64,000 nucleotides of DNA from Sphingobacterium pedocola (GCF_015209965.1 NZ_MU158690.1:434854-498853), one strand, 5' to 3'; counted from the stretch's first letter, positions 38,024 through 46,995 are shown. A program made the numbers and translations. The notes: generated by a model not told the origin, from the letters alone.

Positions 38024-39400
38024 CTATTCTATTGTTATCGTGCGGATACGTTTGTTGTCACGCTCTGCGATGTAGAAAATTTTTCTTTTCTCATCATAAG
38101 CGATACCTGAAGGAGCGGCAAAGCGAGCCTCCAATCTCGGATCTCCATCTATATAACCGTTTTTACTACCATCTGGCGTAGGACTTCCTTTACCTGCATA
38201 AGTGCTAACTACGCCGGTAGGTGTTAGTGTTCGGACGCTATGGTTCGGCAAGTCGCAAAAGTAAAAGTCGTATTCATCAGTTTGTCCTGCATAAGCAGGA
38301 TTTTTGACGAATACTCCCTGATAAGCCCTACTGATCCTAGCCGAGGTGCCTATAGCATCCACATCGCCTGCAGTTCCACTGCCTGCAAATACAATAGGCG
38401 GTTCTAGCTTGCGAGTTTCCCAGTTGTAGATACTTTTATAGATGCGGCTATGTGCTGTAATATAGACATAGTCACCCGAGGGATGGAAAAAGATTATCAC
38501 ACCGCTAAGATTCCCTCCGATATTGAACATAAGTTCAGGAACTAGCTCTCCGGTTCCTTCCTTTAAAACGGCTTTCTTAACAGGCGTTGAATTCGTAGTG
38601 GTATAATAAAGATCCCCATGAAAAGGATGTGGGGCGCAGGTAAAGGCGCCAACATCATACAATAGGGGATGCACACGGCGATAGTTTTCTGATCGTAGCG
38701 AATAAGCAAGTGCCACTTTATTTGGCGTAGTACGGTTTCCGTTATCGTCCACAAGATACAATGTATCGGTGTCGGGACTTAGCACTGTACCCTGCATTTT
38801 GTTGAATCCTGCCTGCCCATTGGTGATGAGTGTGGATACCATTTCCTCTTGCAAATCAACTCTTCTTACCGCCCGATCCAGCTCTGTGACGAATAACGCA
38901 TCGCTTTCAGGCTCATAAGTTAGCCATGCTGGATAAGAAAACTGTGCTTCCTCAAAGCTGCCATCCATGATAGAAGAGTTTCCGTCTTCATCCAAATTAC
39001 CCACGAGCGTGCCCACCGAGGTACTGCGCACATAAGCAAACTCTTCCGAAAATGTGTGTTCAACAGGGGTAGCAGAACCACCATCGATAACCACACGTAC
39101 CTGTCCGGTATTGGTTTGACCTGGAACCCAGCAATATATCTGCTTGCCATTAGCGCCGACGACTTTGAGCTCCCTTTCTCCGATGAAAACACGTATTTTA
39201 GAAACATCGGTTCCGAAGTTATCTCCATAAATGTACAGACGCGTCCGTATTGCACCTTTTTTAGGTGAAAAGTCGGAGAAAATAACAGATTTTCCCGGAT
39301 TGTACTCCTGTAGTTCAGCTTCCTTGTCTTTACAAGAATTTAGAACTATTGTGCCAAGCAGGAATAAACATAGAAATAATAGCTTATTTTTTGAACTCAT
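38024..39400 (-). CDS. IPT/TIG and NHL-repeat surface lipoprotein
   Basis: 458 residues, lipobox IVLNSC near residue 23. An IPT/TIG Ig-like domain at about 40-125 (FSPKKGAIRTRLYIYGDNFGTDVSKI; VRVVIDGGSATPVEHTF) precedes a beta-propeller of NHL-like repeats (about 135-458: SYPAWLTYEPESDALFVTELDRAVRRVD; FAAPSGIAYDEKRKIFYIAERDNKRIRTI). Probably a cell-surface glycan-binding or scaffold protein co-expressed with SusC/D. First gene of the six-gene minus-strand operon. Its long upstream gap holds operator copy 3, about 700 bp away. Confidence 0.85.
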   Translation of the reverse strand: MSSKNKLLFLCLFLLGTIVLNSCKDKEAELQEYNPGKSVIFSDFSPKKGAIRTRLYIYGDNFGTDVSKIRVFIGERELKVVGANGKQIYCWVPGQTNTGQVRVVIDGGSATPVEHTFSEEFAYVRSTSVGTLVGNLDEDGNSSIMDGSFEEAQFSYPAWLTYEPESDALFVTELDRAVRRVDLQEEMVSTLITNGQAGFNKMQGTVLSPDTDTLYLVDDNGNRTTPNKVALAYSLRSENYRRVHPLLYDVGAFTCAPHPFHGDLYYTTTNSTPVKKAVLKEGTGELVPELMFNIGGNLSGVIIFFHPSGDYVYITAHSRIYKSIYNWETRKLEPPIVFAGSGTAGDVDAIGTSARISRAYQGVFVKNPAYAGQTDEYDFYFCDLPNHSVRTLTPTGVVSTYAGKGSPTPDGSKNGYIDGDPRLEARFAAPSGIAYDEKRKIFYIAERDNKRIRTITIE

Positions 39401-40042
39401 AACATGTATTTATATTGGTAAAAATTATTTCTTGCCATTTTTTCAATAGCATAATTGTACAAAGCAAAGTGCGATCTATATACACTATACTGACCACATT
39501 GCATAAACGTATTTAAAGCTGCGAAATGTTATTAATCCTCCAATGTGTTTTAAAAACCGATTTCTCAGGATGACAACAAGCACTAACTTAATGATATTGC
39601 TGTTTCTTTAAGGAGGGGAAGTGCCATTATGTATTATACACAAGATATCAAAAGGTACAACGAAGAATGTGAGTTTCCTTAGCGAAATAATGGTGCTTTT
39701 TTTTGTTAAAATATGAGTTTTATTCATGTATTTAGTTGGTTTATAATCTGTAATTGGTGGTTAATGAAAGTCTCTCGTAATGCTTTAAGATATCTTCAAA
39801 AGTGAAACATCTGCTTATTTTCAGGGGTTTTAGTAATCTTATTCCATATTGAATTTTTTATTATTATTTTTAGTTTTCAATTAATTAGTATATAGCTTTC
39901 TATTGGTTTTTGTGGTTTTTTGTCATAATATCAAAATGACATATTAAGTATACAAAACACTGTACATTCATCACATCCCAATTCATTGAGCAGCCTTTTG
40001 TTTTTTTTGAATTTTAACTAGGTTACTGTTTATAATTTAGTT

Positions 40043-40130
40043 GTTACATAATTCAATACTCAAATTTCAAGAATGTTTACAACAAAAAAATATCTGTCTC
40101 GATCAATAAATTGCTAAATCGTCTCAATAT
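40043..40130. repeat. Conserved cis-element copy B (matches 27433-27520)
   Basis: Ungapped partner of element A, same strand orientation, about 79 per cent identical over 90 bases by hand count. The similarity stops abruptly after GTCTCAATAT. Confidence 0.75.
40100..40128 (+). promoter_or_regulatory. Operator copy 3: CGATCAAT-N13-GTCTCAAT
   Basis: Half-sites 40100-40107 and 40121-40128, 21 bp apart; the first half departs from GTATCAAT at the first two bases. It lies between the GH105 stop and the TIG lipoprotein operon, which it may control. Confidence 0.6.
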
Positions 40131-40190
40131 CGCATTTTCTGTTAATAACCCCGATCTCCAACGTAGTATTACTTTTCGAGGGCTGAGATC

Positions 40191-40221
40191 TACATGAACA
40201 AATGTTCTTTTTGTTCATGTA
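40191..40221. terminator. 11-bp-stem hairpin downstream of GH105
   Basis: TACATGAACAA / TTGTTCATGTA with a nine-base loop, 75 bp past the GH105 stop on the minus strand. No T-tract follows, so a terminator role is plausible but not certain; a binding site is the alternative. Confidence 0.4.
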
Positions 40222-40295
40222 CTGAATAAAATTGATTATAGGTTTACGACCGGTATATATCTGATACGCGTTGTGCCGGTACTAACTGTATCTTC

Positions 40296-41399
40296 TTACT
40301 CTGCTAAAAGAGCGGCTGCACACCACAGATAGGGTGCCTGCCCGTGAAGATCGCCGGCATTGCGCGGCCGATTGTAATAATGCTGTTTGTCATTCTTTTT
40401 CCCGGTCCCGATACAAACCTCAGTTACGTTATTACGTTGATCAATATAAGGAATCATTGCCAACCAAGCTTTGCGTGCGATTGGGGCGTATTCTGCCGCA
40501 TCAAGCCAGCCTTCCTGTACACCAACAATAAAAGCATACGTAAACATCGCTGTTCCAGAAGTTTCTGCCCAAAAAGTAGGCTCATCGATCAACTGATTCC
40601 ACATGTCGCTTGGCTGTTGATAGTTTTTGAGGCTTTTCATCATCTTCAGGTAACCCTCCATGATGCGTGGACGGTCTTGGTGGTCTTCAGGCATCATACG
40701 CAAAAGGTCAGGCATACCTACAGCCATCCAGCCGTCGCCACGCGCCCAATAATAAGGTACGTCAGGCGCATGATAGAATAATCCGTTAGGACGCTGCAAT
40801 TCGTCTAGGTACATTACCATTTCCTTAGCTGCGCGATCAAGATACTTCTTGTCGCCTGTCACTTTATAGGCCTCACCTTGAACCACGGTAATCATGTACA
40901 TGTCGTCGATCCATAAACGTGTCTGCCAAGAATATCCTTTGTCTGCCCAAGCCTTTTGTTCGGGTTTGGCGTTCGCCGGTACTGCCCACTGTGTATCGGC
41001 GTATTCTAATCCCATTTTTTTATACCGTTCATCTTTTGTTATTTGGTAGAATTTCAGGGCAAGACTTCCAAACATATTGTAATCCACATGGTTCATAGGG
41101 GGTAACAAAGCTTTTTCCGTCGTGAAAAGTGGTTCAAATTTGTCCTGTAGATGTTTGATTAGTTTTTTGTCATTAACCTTCAGGGCGTAGTCCAGTGCGC
41201 CGTTCCAGGTGCATACTTCAGCATAATGGATCGATCTATCGTAAAGTTCATGTTTGCCATTTATAAAATGGTAGGCCAATTGTTTGCCGATCTCTTTGGG
41301 GGTTGATCCTTTTGGAAACCGAATCAACGAATTTTGTTGTGCCAATAAAAACTGAAAGGAACATATTGTCAGTAACAATAAAAATGATTTTTTAAACAT
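40296..41399 (-). CDS. GH105 unsaturated uronyl hydrolase (YteR/YesR-like), secreted
   Basis: 367 residues with a signal peptide (SFLLLLTICSFQFLLAQ). An (alpha/alpha)6 barrel of the GH88/GH105 group: RLWIDDMYMITVVQGEAYKVTGD near 160 with the general-acid Asp, HAPDVPYYWARGDGWMAVGMPDLL near 220, and FWAETSGTAMFTYAFIVG near 285. The family hydrates delta-4,5-unsaturated uronic acids at oligosaccharide ends after lyase cleavage, for example of rhamnogalacturonan or ulvan. No polysaccharide lyase is in the window. Monocistronic, with operator copy 4 about 190 bp upstream. Confidence 0.92.
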   Translation of the reverse strand: MFKKSFLLLLTICSFQFLLAQQNSLIRFPKGSTPKEIGKQLAYHFINGKHELYDRSIHYAEVCTWNGALDYALKVNDKKLIKHLQDKFEPLFTTEKALLPPMNHVDYNMFGSLALKFYQITKDERYKKMGLEYADTQWAVPANAKPEQKAWADKGYSWQTRLWIDDMYMITVVQGEAYKVTGDKKYLDRAAKEMVMYLDELQRPNGLFYHAPDVPYYWARGDGWMAVGMPDLLRMMPEDHQDRPRIMEGYLKMMKSLKNYQQPSDMWNQLIDEPTFWAETSGTAMFTYAFIVGVQEGWLDAAEYAPIARKAWLAMIPYIDQRNNVTEVCIGTGKKNDKQHYYNRPRNAGDLHGQAPYLWCAAALLAE

Positions 41400-41586
41400 A
41401 AGGTTTGTTTTTAGTCAATTAGTCCACATCTCTATGCCGGTATTTATAACCATCTTAGCAACGATTTTGACGTACTTAGCATATAGAAGACTTATAGTTA
41501 GATAATAAAACATGTTTATAATGGTCCCTTAACGGAAACTTAATTGACAAAGTTTGTGAATATTCGCTGATAGAAGTTGTTTGATT

Positions 41587-41615
41587 GTATCAATAAATTG
41601 TCTTTTTGTATCAAT
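41587..41615 (+). promoter_or_regulatory. Operator copy 4: GTATCAAT-N13-GTATCAAT
   Basis: The cleanest copy: two identical half-sites at 41587-41594 and 41608-41615, again exactly 21 bp apart, upstream of the minus-strand GH105 gene. Confidence 0.65.
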
Positions 41616-41834
41616 CTATAAATCGACGTCGTTGCCTCGAAAGATCAGCGTACCGACGTGCGTTCAGGCTCCGGCCTTGTTCGTGACATCTTTAATAGTT
41701 CTTTGATAATTTTTCGGCTGATTTTCGATAGCTACTGCAACAAAATTGAAAGGATACCGGTCGTCTATCGAATTCCATCCGAAGCTTTGTCGAGGTTGTC
41801 CCCAAGTTGTACACTGGCTCTCTCGAAGCTATGA

Positions 41835-41884
41835 CGGACTTCAGCGGACTTGTACGGACTTTAACGGACTTGTACGGACTTGTA
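41835..41884. repeat. Five tandem 10-bp CGGACTTnnn repeats
   Basis: CGGACTT recurs at 41835, 41845, 41855, 41865 and 41875 with perfect 10-bp spacing; the three variable bases are CAG, GTA, TAA, GTA, GTA. The period equals about one helical turn. No coding explanation. Confidence 0.75.
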
Positions 41885-42174
41885 TAGTTAAGGAAATTAT
41901 AAGTTTGGAGCTGAAGGAGCAATCTTGGTTAGGAGCTTTTTTATAGACTAAATCTACGAAAAAAAGTTTAAATAGGAATATTGCCCTGCAATTTGTAATC
42001 GTTCTGCGTACTTCATTTTCCTGATTCTATATACGTTTAGAATGCAAACGCGTTACCACCATTAACCATATTGCTTAGTTGAACCGAAGATGTGTCAAAA
42101 TATAACGAATGTTGTTCCAATTTTAGGGCTATATAACAAGAATCTTACGGGAATTTTCTAAATTGCATAGAAAT

Positions 42175-42969
42175 ATGGATGAGTTAGGCTTCAATTTATT
42201 AGAGGGTTTTCGGTTATTGGATATTATAGACATCCTTTTGGTTGCTGTAATTATTTACTATATCTACAGTTTGATCAAAGGTACTATAGCAGTTAATATC
42301 CTTTTGGGAGTTTTCCTTTTTTATGGTATTTATCTCGTGGTAAAACAATTAGAAATGCGGTTGCTGACCGAGATTTTTGGAGGTTTTATCTCCGTTGGTT
42401 CTATTGCGCTTATTGTCGTATTCCAACAAGAAATTCGAAGATTTTTACTCCATATCGGTAAGAACATATCCCTTAGACGAAAGAAATTCTTCTGGAGCTT
42501 TTTAGCGAGCAGAAGGACGACACAACAAGACCGCTCAGAAGAAGTCAAACCCATTATAGAAGCCTGTAGAAGTATGTCAAGGTCACGGACGGGAGCTTTA
42601 CTTGTGTTTTCTAAATATTTTGATGAAGAATACTACCAAACAAGCGGCGAATATGTTGATGCCCCTGTGTCGAAGAGATTATTAGAAAGTATATTCTTTA
42701 AGAACAGCCCTCTGCACGATGGGGCCGTCGTCATAGTAGATTTTAGGGTAATGACAGCGAGTTCAGTATTACCGCTCTCCGACAGCGAAGATCTGCCCCC
42801 TCAATTTGGATTGCGGCATCGTGCTGCGATTGGTGTTACCGAGGTCTCGGAGGCTGTCGCGGTAATCGTCTCCGAAGAAACCGGGGAAATTTCATTCGCG
42901 AAAGACGGAAATATTAATATGAATCTCACACCTGAGGAGCTGGAAAAAATTCTGCGCGAGGAGTTATAG
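42175..42969 (+). CDS. cdaA: Diadenylate cyclase (c-di-AMP synthase, CdaA type)
   Basis: Makes c-di-AMP from two ATP at the membrane; the signal controls osmolyte and cell-wall homeostasis. 264 residues from ATG 42175; the frame allows a TTG four codons earlier but the ATG is preferable. Three N-terminal transmembrane helices (about 12-90: IDILLVAVIIYYIYSLI, IAVNILLGVFLFYGIYLV, FISVGSIALIVVFQQEIRRFL), then the DAC domain with the catalytic LHDGAVVI (Asp at 182) and RHRAAIG (about 213-217). All key residues are intact. Apparently transcribed alone. Confidence 0.95.
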   Translation: MDELGFNLLEGFRLLDIIDILLVAVIIYYIYSLIKGTIAVNILLGVFLFYGIYLVVKQLEMRLLTEIFGGFISVGSIALIVVFQQEIRRFLLHIGKNISLRRKKFFWSFLASRRTTQQDRSEEVKPIIEACRSMSRSRTGALLVFSKYFDEEYYQTSGEYVDAPVSKRLLESIFFKNSPLHDGAVVIVDFRVMTASSVLPLSDSEDLPPQFGLRHRAAIGVTEVSEAVAVIVSEETGEISFAKDGNINMNLTPEELEKILREEL

Positions 42970-43113
42970 TATTTCTTATTATGTCTATTTTTTAGAATAA
43001 GATTTTTAGATTATTGTTTTTTTTCGAATAAAGTTCATTTTTTTTGTTTTTACGACGTAAATAAGAAAGGTATTGCTTAGATTTACGTTAGATATAAACT
43101 TAATTTTTGTCCT

Positions 43114-44022
43114 ATGCATTTTGATGAAAATAATCCGTTGGATATAGTCTTAAATGATTTGTTTGAACATTATCGCCAACATGTCGCTGATGTCAATAAA
43201 ATCACCAAAAGTTTATTGGATATGGATGTGATTACAGCTCAAGACGACATCGTTAACGATCATATTGCGTTTAGAACGTTAGGCGTTCCGCATTTAGGAA
43301 TTCAATCATTTGAAAAGATATTCTTAAGCTATGGATATACGAAAAGGGATTATTACTATTTCGAGGGGAAAAAATTGGATGCATATTGGTATTCGCCTCC
43401 AGCAACACATTATCCCCGTATTTTTGTGTCCGAATTAAGGGTCGCGGATTTGTCAAAGACTGCGCAGGATATTATCTATGGATACACAAAAGGCATTACC
43501 TCCGATCCCGTGGATAAATTGAACTTAAGGAGAGGAAGAGAAGTAGCTGATTTTTTGCAGAAACCCTTGTGGGCACTGCCGACTTCGAATGATTATCAGG
43601 CTTTGCTTGCAGAAAGCGAATATGCTGCATGGGTGATATATAACCGCTATTACCTGAATCATTATACGATTAGTATCCATGAATTGAAAGAAGGCTATAA
43701 TACGCTAGAAGAATTTAATAGATTCTTGACGGGTATAGGCGTGAAGCTCAATACTTCAGGGGGAGTTATTAAAACAAGCGATGATGGGCTACTACGCCAA
43801 AGTAGTACGGTCTCGGCACTATATGAAGCGGGGTTTGTGGATGGCAGATCGTTAGAAATTGCGGGCAGCTATGTCGAATTTGCTGAACGGAGTGTTTTAC
43901 CCGAATATAAAGATATACCGAAGAATCAGATTCAACCGCAACATCGCAGGGATGGATTCGAAACAAACAATGCGGATAAAATTTTTGAGAGTACGTATAC
44001 GACGCAGATTAAAGGTTCCTAA
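43114..44022 (+). CDS. DUF1338 protein, 2-oxoadipate dioxygenase/decarboxylase-like
   Basis: 302 residues, cytosolic. DUF1338 members characterised in Pseudomonas (HglS) use Fe(II) and O2 to turn 2-oxoadipate into D-2-hydroxyglutarate, a step in lysine catabolism. The likely metal ligands are visible: His 50 in NDHIAFRTLG, His 183 or His 189 in NHYTISIHELK, and Glu 255 in GSYVEFAER; ELRV near 109 and the RxxH-like substrate region are also in place. It is shorter than the Pseudomonas enzyme. The stop lies 11 bp before the FAD/Fe-S dehydrogenase start, and that enzyme class oxidises D-2-hydroxyglutarate, so the two steps are likely coupled. Confidence 0.85.
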   Translation: MHFDENNPLDIVLNDLFEHYRQHVADVNKITKSLLDMDVITAQDDIVNDHIAFRTLGVPHLGIQSFEKIFLSYGYTKRDYYYFEGKKLDAYWYSPPATHYPRIFVSELRVADLSKTAQDIIYGYTKGITSDPVDKLNLRRGREVADFLQKPLWALPTSNDYQALLAESEYAAWVIYNRYYLNHYTISIHELKEGYNTLEEFNRFLTGIGVKLNTSGGVIKTSDDGLLRQSSTVSALYEAGFVDGRSLEIAGSYVEFAERSVLPEYKDIPKNQIQPQHRRDGFETNNADKIFESTYTTQIKGS

Positions 44023-44033
44023 GTTGACGGATT

Positions 44034-46973
44034 TTGGAAGAGCTTTTATTAAATCTTAAAGAATCACTTCAGGGAGATCTCTTTACGGATCAGACCATGC
44101 GTATTCTGTATGCAACAGATGCATCTGCGTACCGCGAAATGCCTTTGGCCGTTGCCATTCCACGGACATCGGAAGATATAAGAAAGCTCATAATTTTTGC
44201 TCGAGAAAATAAAATTTCAATCATACCGCGCACGGCGGGGACTTCCTTAGCAGGGCAGGTGGTGGGCCCGGGCATCATAGTGGATGTCTCCAAGCATTTT
44301 ACGAAAATACAGGAGATAAATGAAGCTGAAAAATGGGTAAGGGTACAGCCGGGAGTGATTCGGGATGAACTGAATTTGTTTTTGAAACCGTATGGTCTTT
44401 TTTTCGGACCGGAAACCTCCACCGCTAACCGGGCTATGATTGGCGGGATGGTGGGAAACAATTCCTGCGGTTCAAATTCCTTGATCTATAAAAGTACCCG
44501 GGAGCATGTATTGGAGATCGAAGCTTTTTTGAGCGACGGCTCTAAAGTGGTATTTAAAGAGCTGAGCTTCGAAGAATTTACCGAAAAATGTGTGGATGCC
44601 ACACTTGAAGGAAGATTGTATACCCAAATCCGAAGTATACTCGGTGATTATCAAAATCAAGAACGGATTAGATCGGAATTTCCAAAACCGTCTATTGACC
44701 GAAGAAACACGGGGTACGCAATAGATGTTCTGGTCGATACCGATCCTTTTACAGCAGGGGGGAGTCGGTTTAATTTTTCTAAATTAATCTGCGGATCGGA
44801 AGGTACGCTCGCGTTTATCACCTCGGTTAAATTACAGCTGAATGAGATTTCTCGGTATCCTTCGGGATTGTTATGTGTTCATTTTTATAGCATAGAAGAA
44901 GCGCTGCGCGCAAATTTGGTTGCACTTCGGCATAGGCCACTTGTAAGTGAGCTTATGGATAAGTATATTCTGTCGTGTACTGAGAATAATCTGGAGCAAA
45001 CGCAAAACCGATTTTTCGTAAAGGGTGGTCCCGCCGCGATCCTTATTGTGGAATACGACGGGGAAGACGAGCAAGAAATTCGACGTAAAGTCGCCGAAGT
45101 GGAAAGACATATGCGCGCGGAAGGGGTGGGATATTATTTTCCCTTGATCCTTGGCGCTGACAAGAAGAAGGTATGGGATTTACGGAAAGCCGGGCTTGGA
45201 CTTTTGAGCAATACACCTGGAGACGAAAAACCAGTAGCTGTGATCGAAGATACTGCTGTTGATGTGCAGGATTTGCCCGATTATATCGCTGAATTTAATC
45301 AGATTTTATCGCGATATAATTTATATTCTGTTCACTATGCACATGCTGCGACCGGAGAGCTACATTTAAGACCGTTATTGAATCTGAAAACTAAAGCGGG
45401 TAATCAATTATTTAAGGAGATCGCTTTCGAGATCGCAAAACTTGTAAAGAAATACAAGGGTTCGTTGAGCGGAGAGCATGGAGACGGCAGGCTTAGGGGC
45501 GAATTTATAGCTTATATGGTAGGGGAGCAGAACTATCAATTGCTGAAACAAATCAAGTATACCTGGGATCCATATAGCGTGTTTAATCCAGGGAAGATAG
45601 TAGATACTCCGGCAATGAATTCCTTCTTACGTTATGCCCCTGATCAACCGGCGAGAGCGATAAAAACTGTTTTTCGTTATGGAACACAACATGTTCTTCA
45701 ACATGCAGAGCAATGTAATGGCTCCGGAGATTGTCGGAAGTCTCATTTGTCTGGAGGAACCATGTGTCCGTCGTATATGGCTACGCGAGATGAAAAGGAT
45801 ACAACCCGTGCACGGGCGAATATTTTGCGGGAATTTTTAACACATTCGCCGAAAGAGAATCCTTTCGACCATCCTGAAATCAAGGAGGTGATGGATCTGT
45901 GCCTCAGTTGCAAAGGTTGCAAGACAGAATGTCCTTCGAGTGTGGATATGGCGAAACTTAAAGCGGAATTTCTGCAAGCCTATCACGATGCTAATGGCCT
46001 TCCCATGCGTACACGCTTGGTGGGGTGGGTAGATAAGATAACGCAGATGGCATCTTACATGCCAGCAGTGTACAACTGGTCTGTTCAAAACCGACTGATT
46101 GGCAAGGCGATTAAGCGTATGGTCGGGTTTTCAGAAAAGCGAAATCTTCCTTTGGTCGGATCTACATCTTTACGACAATGGTTCAAGCGCCATCATAAAC
46201 CTGCATATGATATTTCCCAGATAAAAAGAACCGTTTATTTCTTTTGTGATGAATTCACCAATTATAACGATGTGGAAATTGGTAAAAAAGCCATTTTGCT
46301 GTTAGAGAAATTGGGCTATGAGGTTTTATTAGTAGATCATGCATTCAGTGGACGTGCGCTAATTTCAAAAGGGATGCTCCGTGCAGCAAAAAAACTGGCC
46401 AATAGGAATGTGAAGGTTTTTGCCTCCCGTATTAACAGTGAAACACCCCTTGTTGGTGTCGAACCGTCGACTATTTTGTCATTCCGTGATGAATATATTG
46501 ACTTGGTGGATGAACACCTCTTGGAAGATGCGGAAAAAATCGCACCACATGCCATGATTATAGAAGAGTTTCTTTGGAAGGAATTTGAGAAAGGGAATAT
46601 ATCATCTGCAGACTTCAATCTGTCTCCAAAAATAATGCTTGTGCACACACATTGTCAGCAGAAAGCTTGGAAGCTGCAGCAATTTACGGAAAGGGTCCTT
46701 TCCATACCGGAACACTATAACGCAACATCAATTGCCTCGGGTTGTTGTGGAATGGCGGGGTCTTTTGGATATGAGAAAGCGCATTTTGATATTTCCATGC
46801 AAATAGGCGGTCTGGTGCTCTTTCCTGCTATAGGGGAAAAAGAAGATGGACATGTGATTGTAGCACCCGGTGTAAGCTGCCGGCATCAGATTAAGGACGG
46901 TACTTCGGAGAGGGCATATCATCCTGTAGAGATTTTATATGATGCATTAAAAGACGAAGAAGGAGGAGGTTAA
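44034..46973 (+). CDS. FAD/Fe-S D-2-hydroxyacid dehydrogenase (YdiJ-like; probable D-2-hydroxyglutarate dehydrogenase)
   Basis: 979 residues starting at TTG 44034; the next in-frame ATG (MRILYATDAS) would remove conserved sequence. Order: PCMH-type FAD domain (about 38-260: IPRTAGTSLAGQVVGPG, GMVGNNSCGSNSLIY, ICGSEGTLAFIT), FAD-oxidase C-terminal domain with SGEHGDGRLRGEF near 482, Fe-S region with CNGSGDC...MCPS near 560 and CLSCKGCKTECPS near 622, and a CCG-type domain (HTHCQQKAW near 870, GCCGMAGSFGYEK near 903). E. coli YdiJ, of the same fusion type, oxidises D-2-hydroxyglutarate; D-lactate is the alternative. The upstream DUF1338 gene favours hydroxyglutarate. Membrane-associated or cytosolic, feeding quinones. 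Confidence 0.88.
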   Translation: MEELLLNLKESLQGDLFTDQTMRILYATDASAYREMPLAVAIPRTSEDIRKLIIFARENKISIIPRTAGTSLAGQVVGPGIIVDVSKHFTKIQEINEAEKWVRVQPGVIRDELNLFLKPYGLFFGPETSTANRAMIGGMVGNNSCGSNSLIYKSTREHVLEIEAFLSDGSKVVFKELSFEEFTEKCVDATLEGRLYTQIRSILGDYQNQERIRSEFPKPSIDRRNTGYAIDVLVDTDPFTAGGSRFNFSKLICGSEGTLAFITSVKLQLNEISRYPSGLLCVHFYSIEEALRANLVALRHRPLVSELMDKYILSCTENNLEQTQNRFFVKGGPAAILIVEYDGEDEQEIRRKVAEVERHMRAEGVGYYFPLILGADKKKVWDLRKAGLGLLSNTPGDEKPVAVIEDTAVDVQDLPDYIAEFNQILSRYNLYSVHYAHAATGELHLRPLLNLKTKAGNQLFKEIAFEIAKLVKKYKGSLSGEHGDGRLRGEFIAYMVGEQNYQLLKQIKYTWDPYSVFNPGKIVDTPAMNSFLRYAPDQPARAIKTVFRYGTQHVLQHAEQCNGSGDCRKSHLSGGTMCPSYMATRDEKDTTRARANILREFLTHSPKENPFDHPEIKEVMDLCLSCKGCKTECPSSVDMAKLKAEFLQAYHDANGLPMRTRLVGWVDKITQMASYMPAVYNWSVQNRLIGKAIKRMVGFSEKRNLPLVGSTSLRQWFKRHHKPAYDISQIKRTVYFFCDEFTNYNDVEIGKKAILLLEKLGYEVLLVDHAFSGRALISKGMLRAAKKLANRNVKVFASRINSETPLVGVEPSTILSFRDEYIDLVDEHLLEDAEKIAPHAMIIEEFLWKEFEKGNISSADFNLSPKIMLVHTHCQQKAWKLQQFTERVLSIPEHYNATSIASGCCGMAGSFGYEKAHFDISMQIGGLVLFPAIGEKEDGHVIVAPGVSCRHQIKDGTSERAYHPVEILYDALKDEEGGG

Positions 46974-46995
46974 AAAGGTCTTATAAAGCGTGTAA

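Larger units (their letters stand above)
39401..40295. other. 895-bp AT-rich gap with regulatory repeat
   Basis: No plausible gene. The right half carries the 90-bp conserved element copy B with operator copy 3, and a hairpin at 40191-40221. The left half (39401-40040) is AT-rich with poly-T tracts and is unremarkable by eye. Confidence 0.6.
41400..42174. other. 775-bp gap: operator copy 4 and CGGACTT tandem repeat
   Basis: No supported gene. Overlapping small frames on both strands at 41692-41946 look like chance products of the repeat. The stretch holds the GTATCAAT operator, then a more GC-rich block (about 41640-41940) that looks like a dispersed repeat, then AT-rich leader of cdaA. Confidence 0.55.

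Noticed and set aside
13710..41399. Calling the two SusC/D regions one horizontally acquired island
   Set aside because: No integrase, tRNA, att-like repeats or clear composition break was seen at their ends.
41692..41946. Overlapping small open frames on both strands (66-76 aa)
   Set aside because: Products are made largely of translated 10-bp repeats (TSPLKSV type), with no start context or homology visible.
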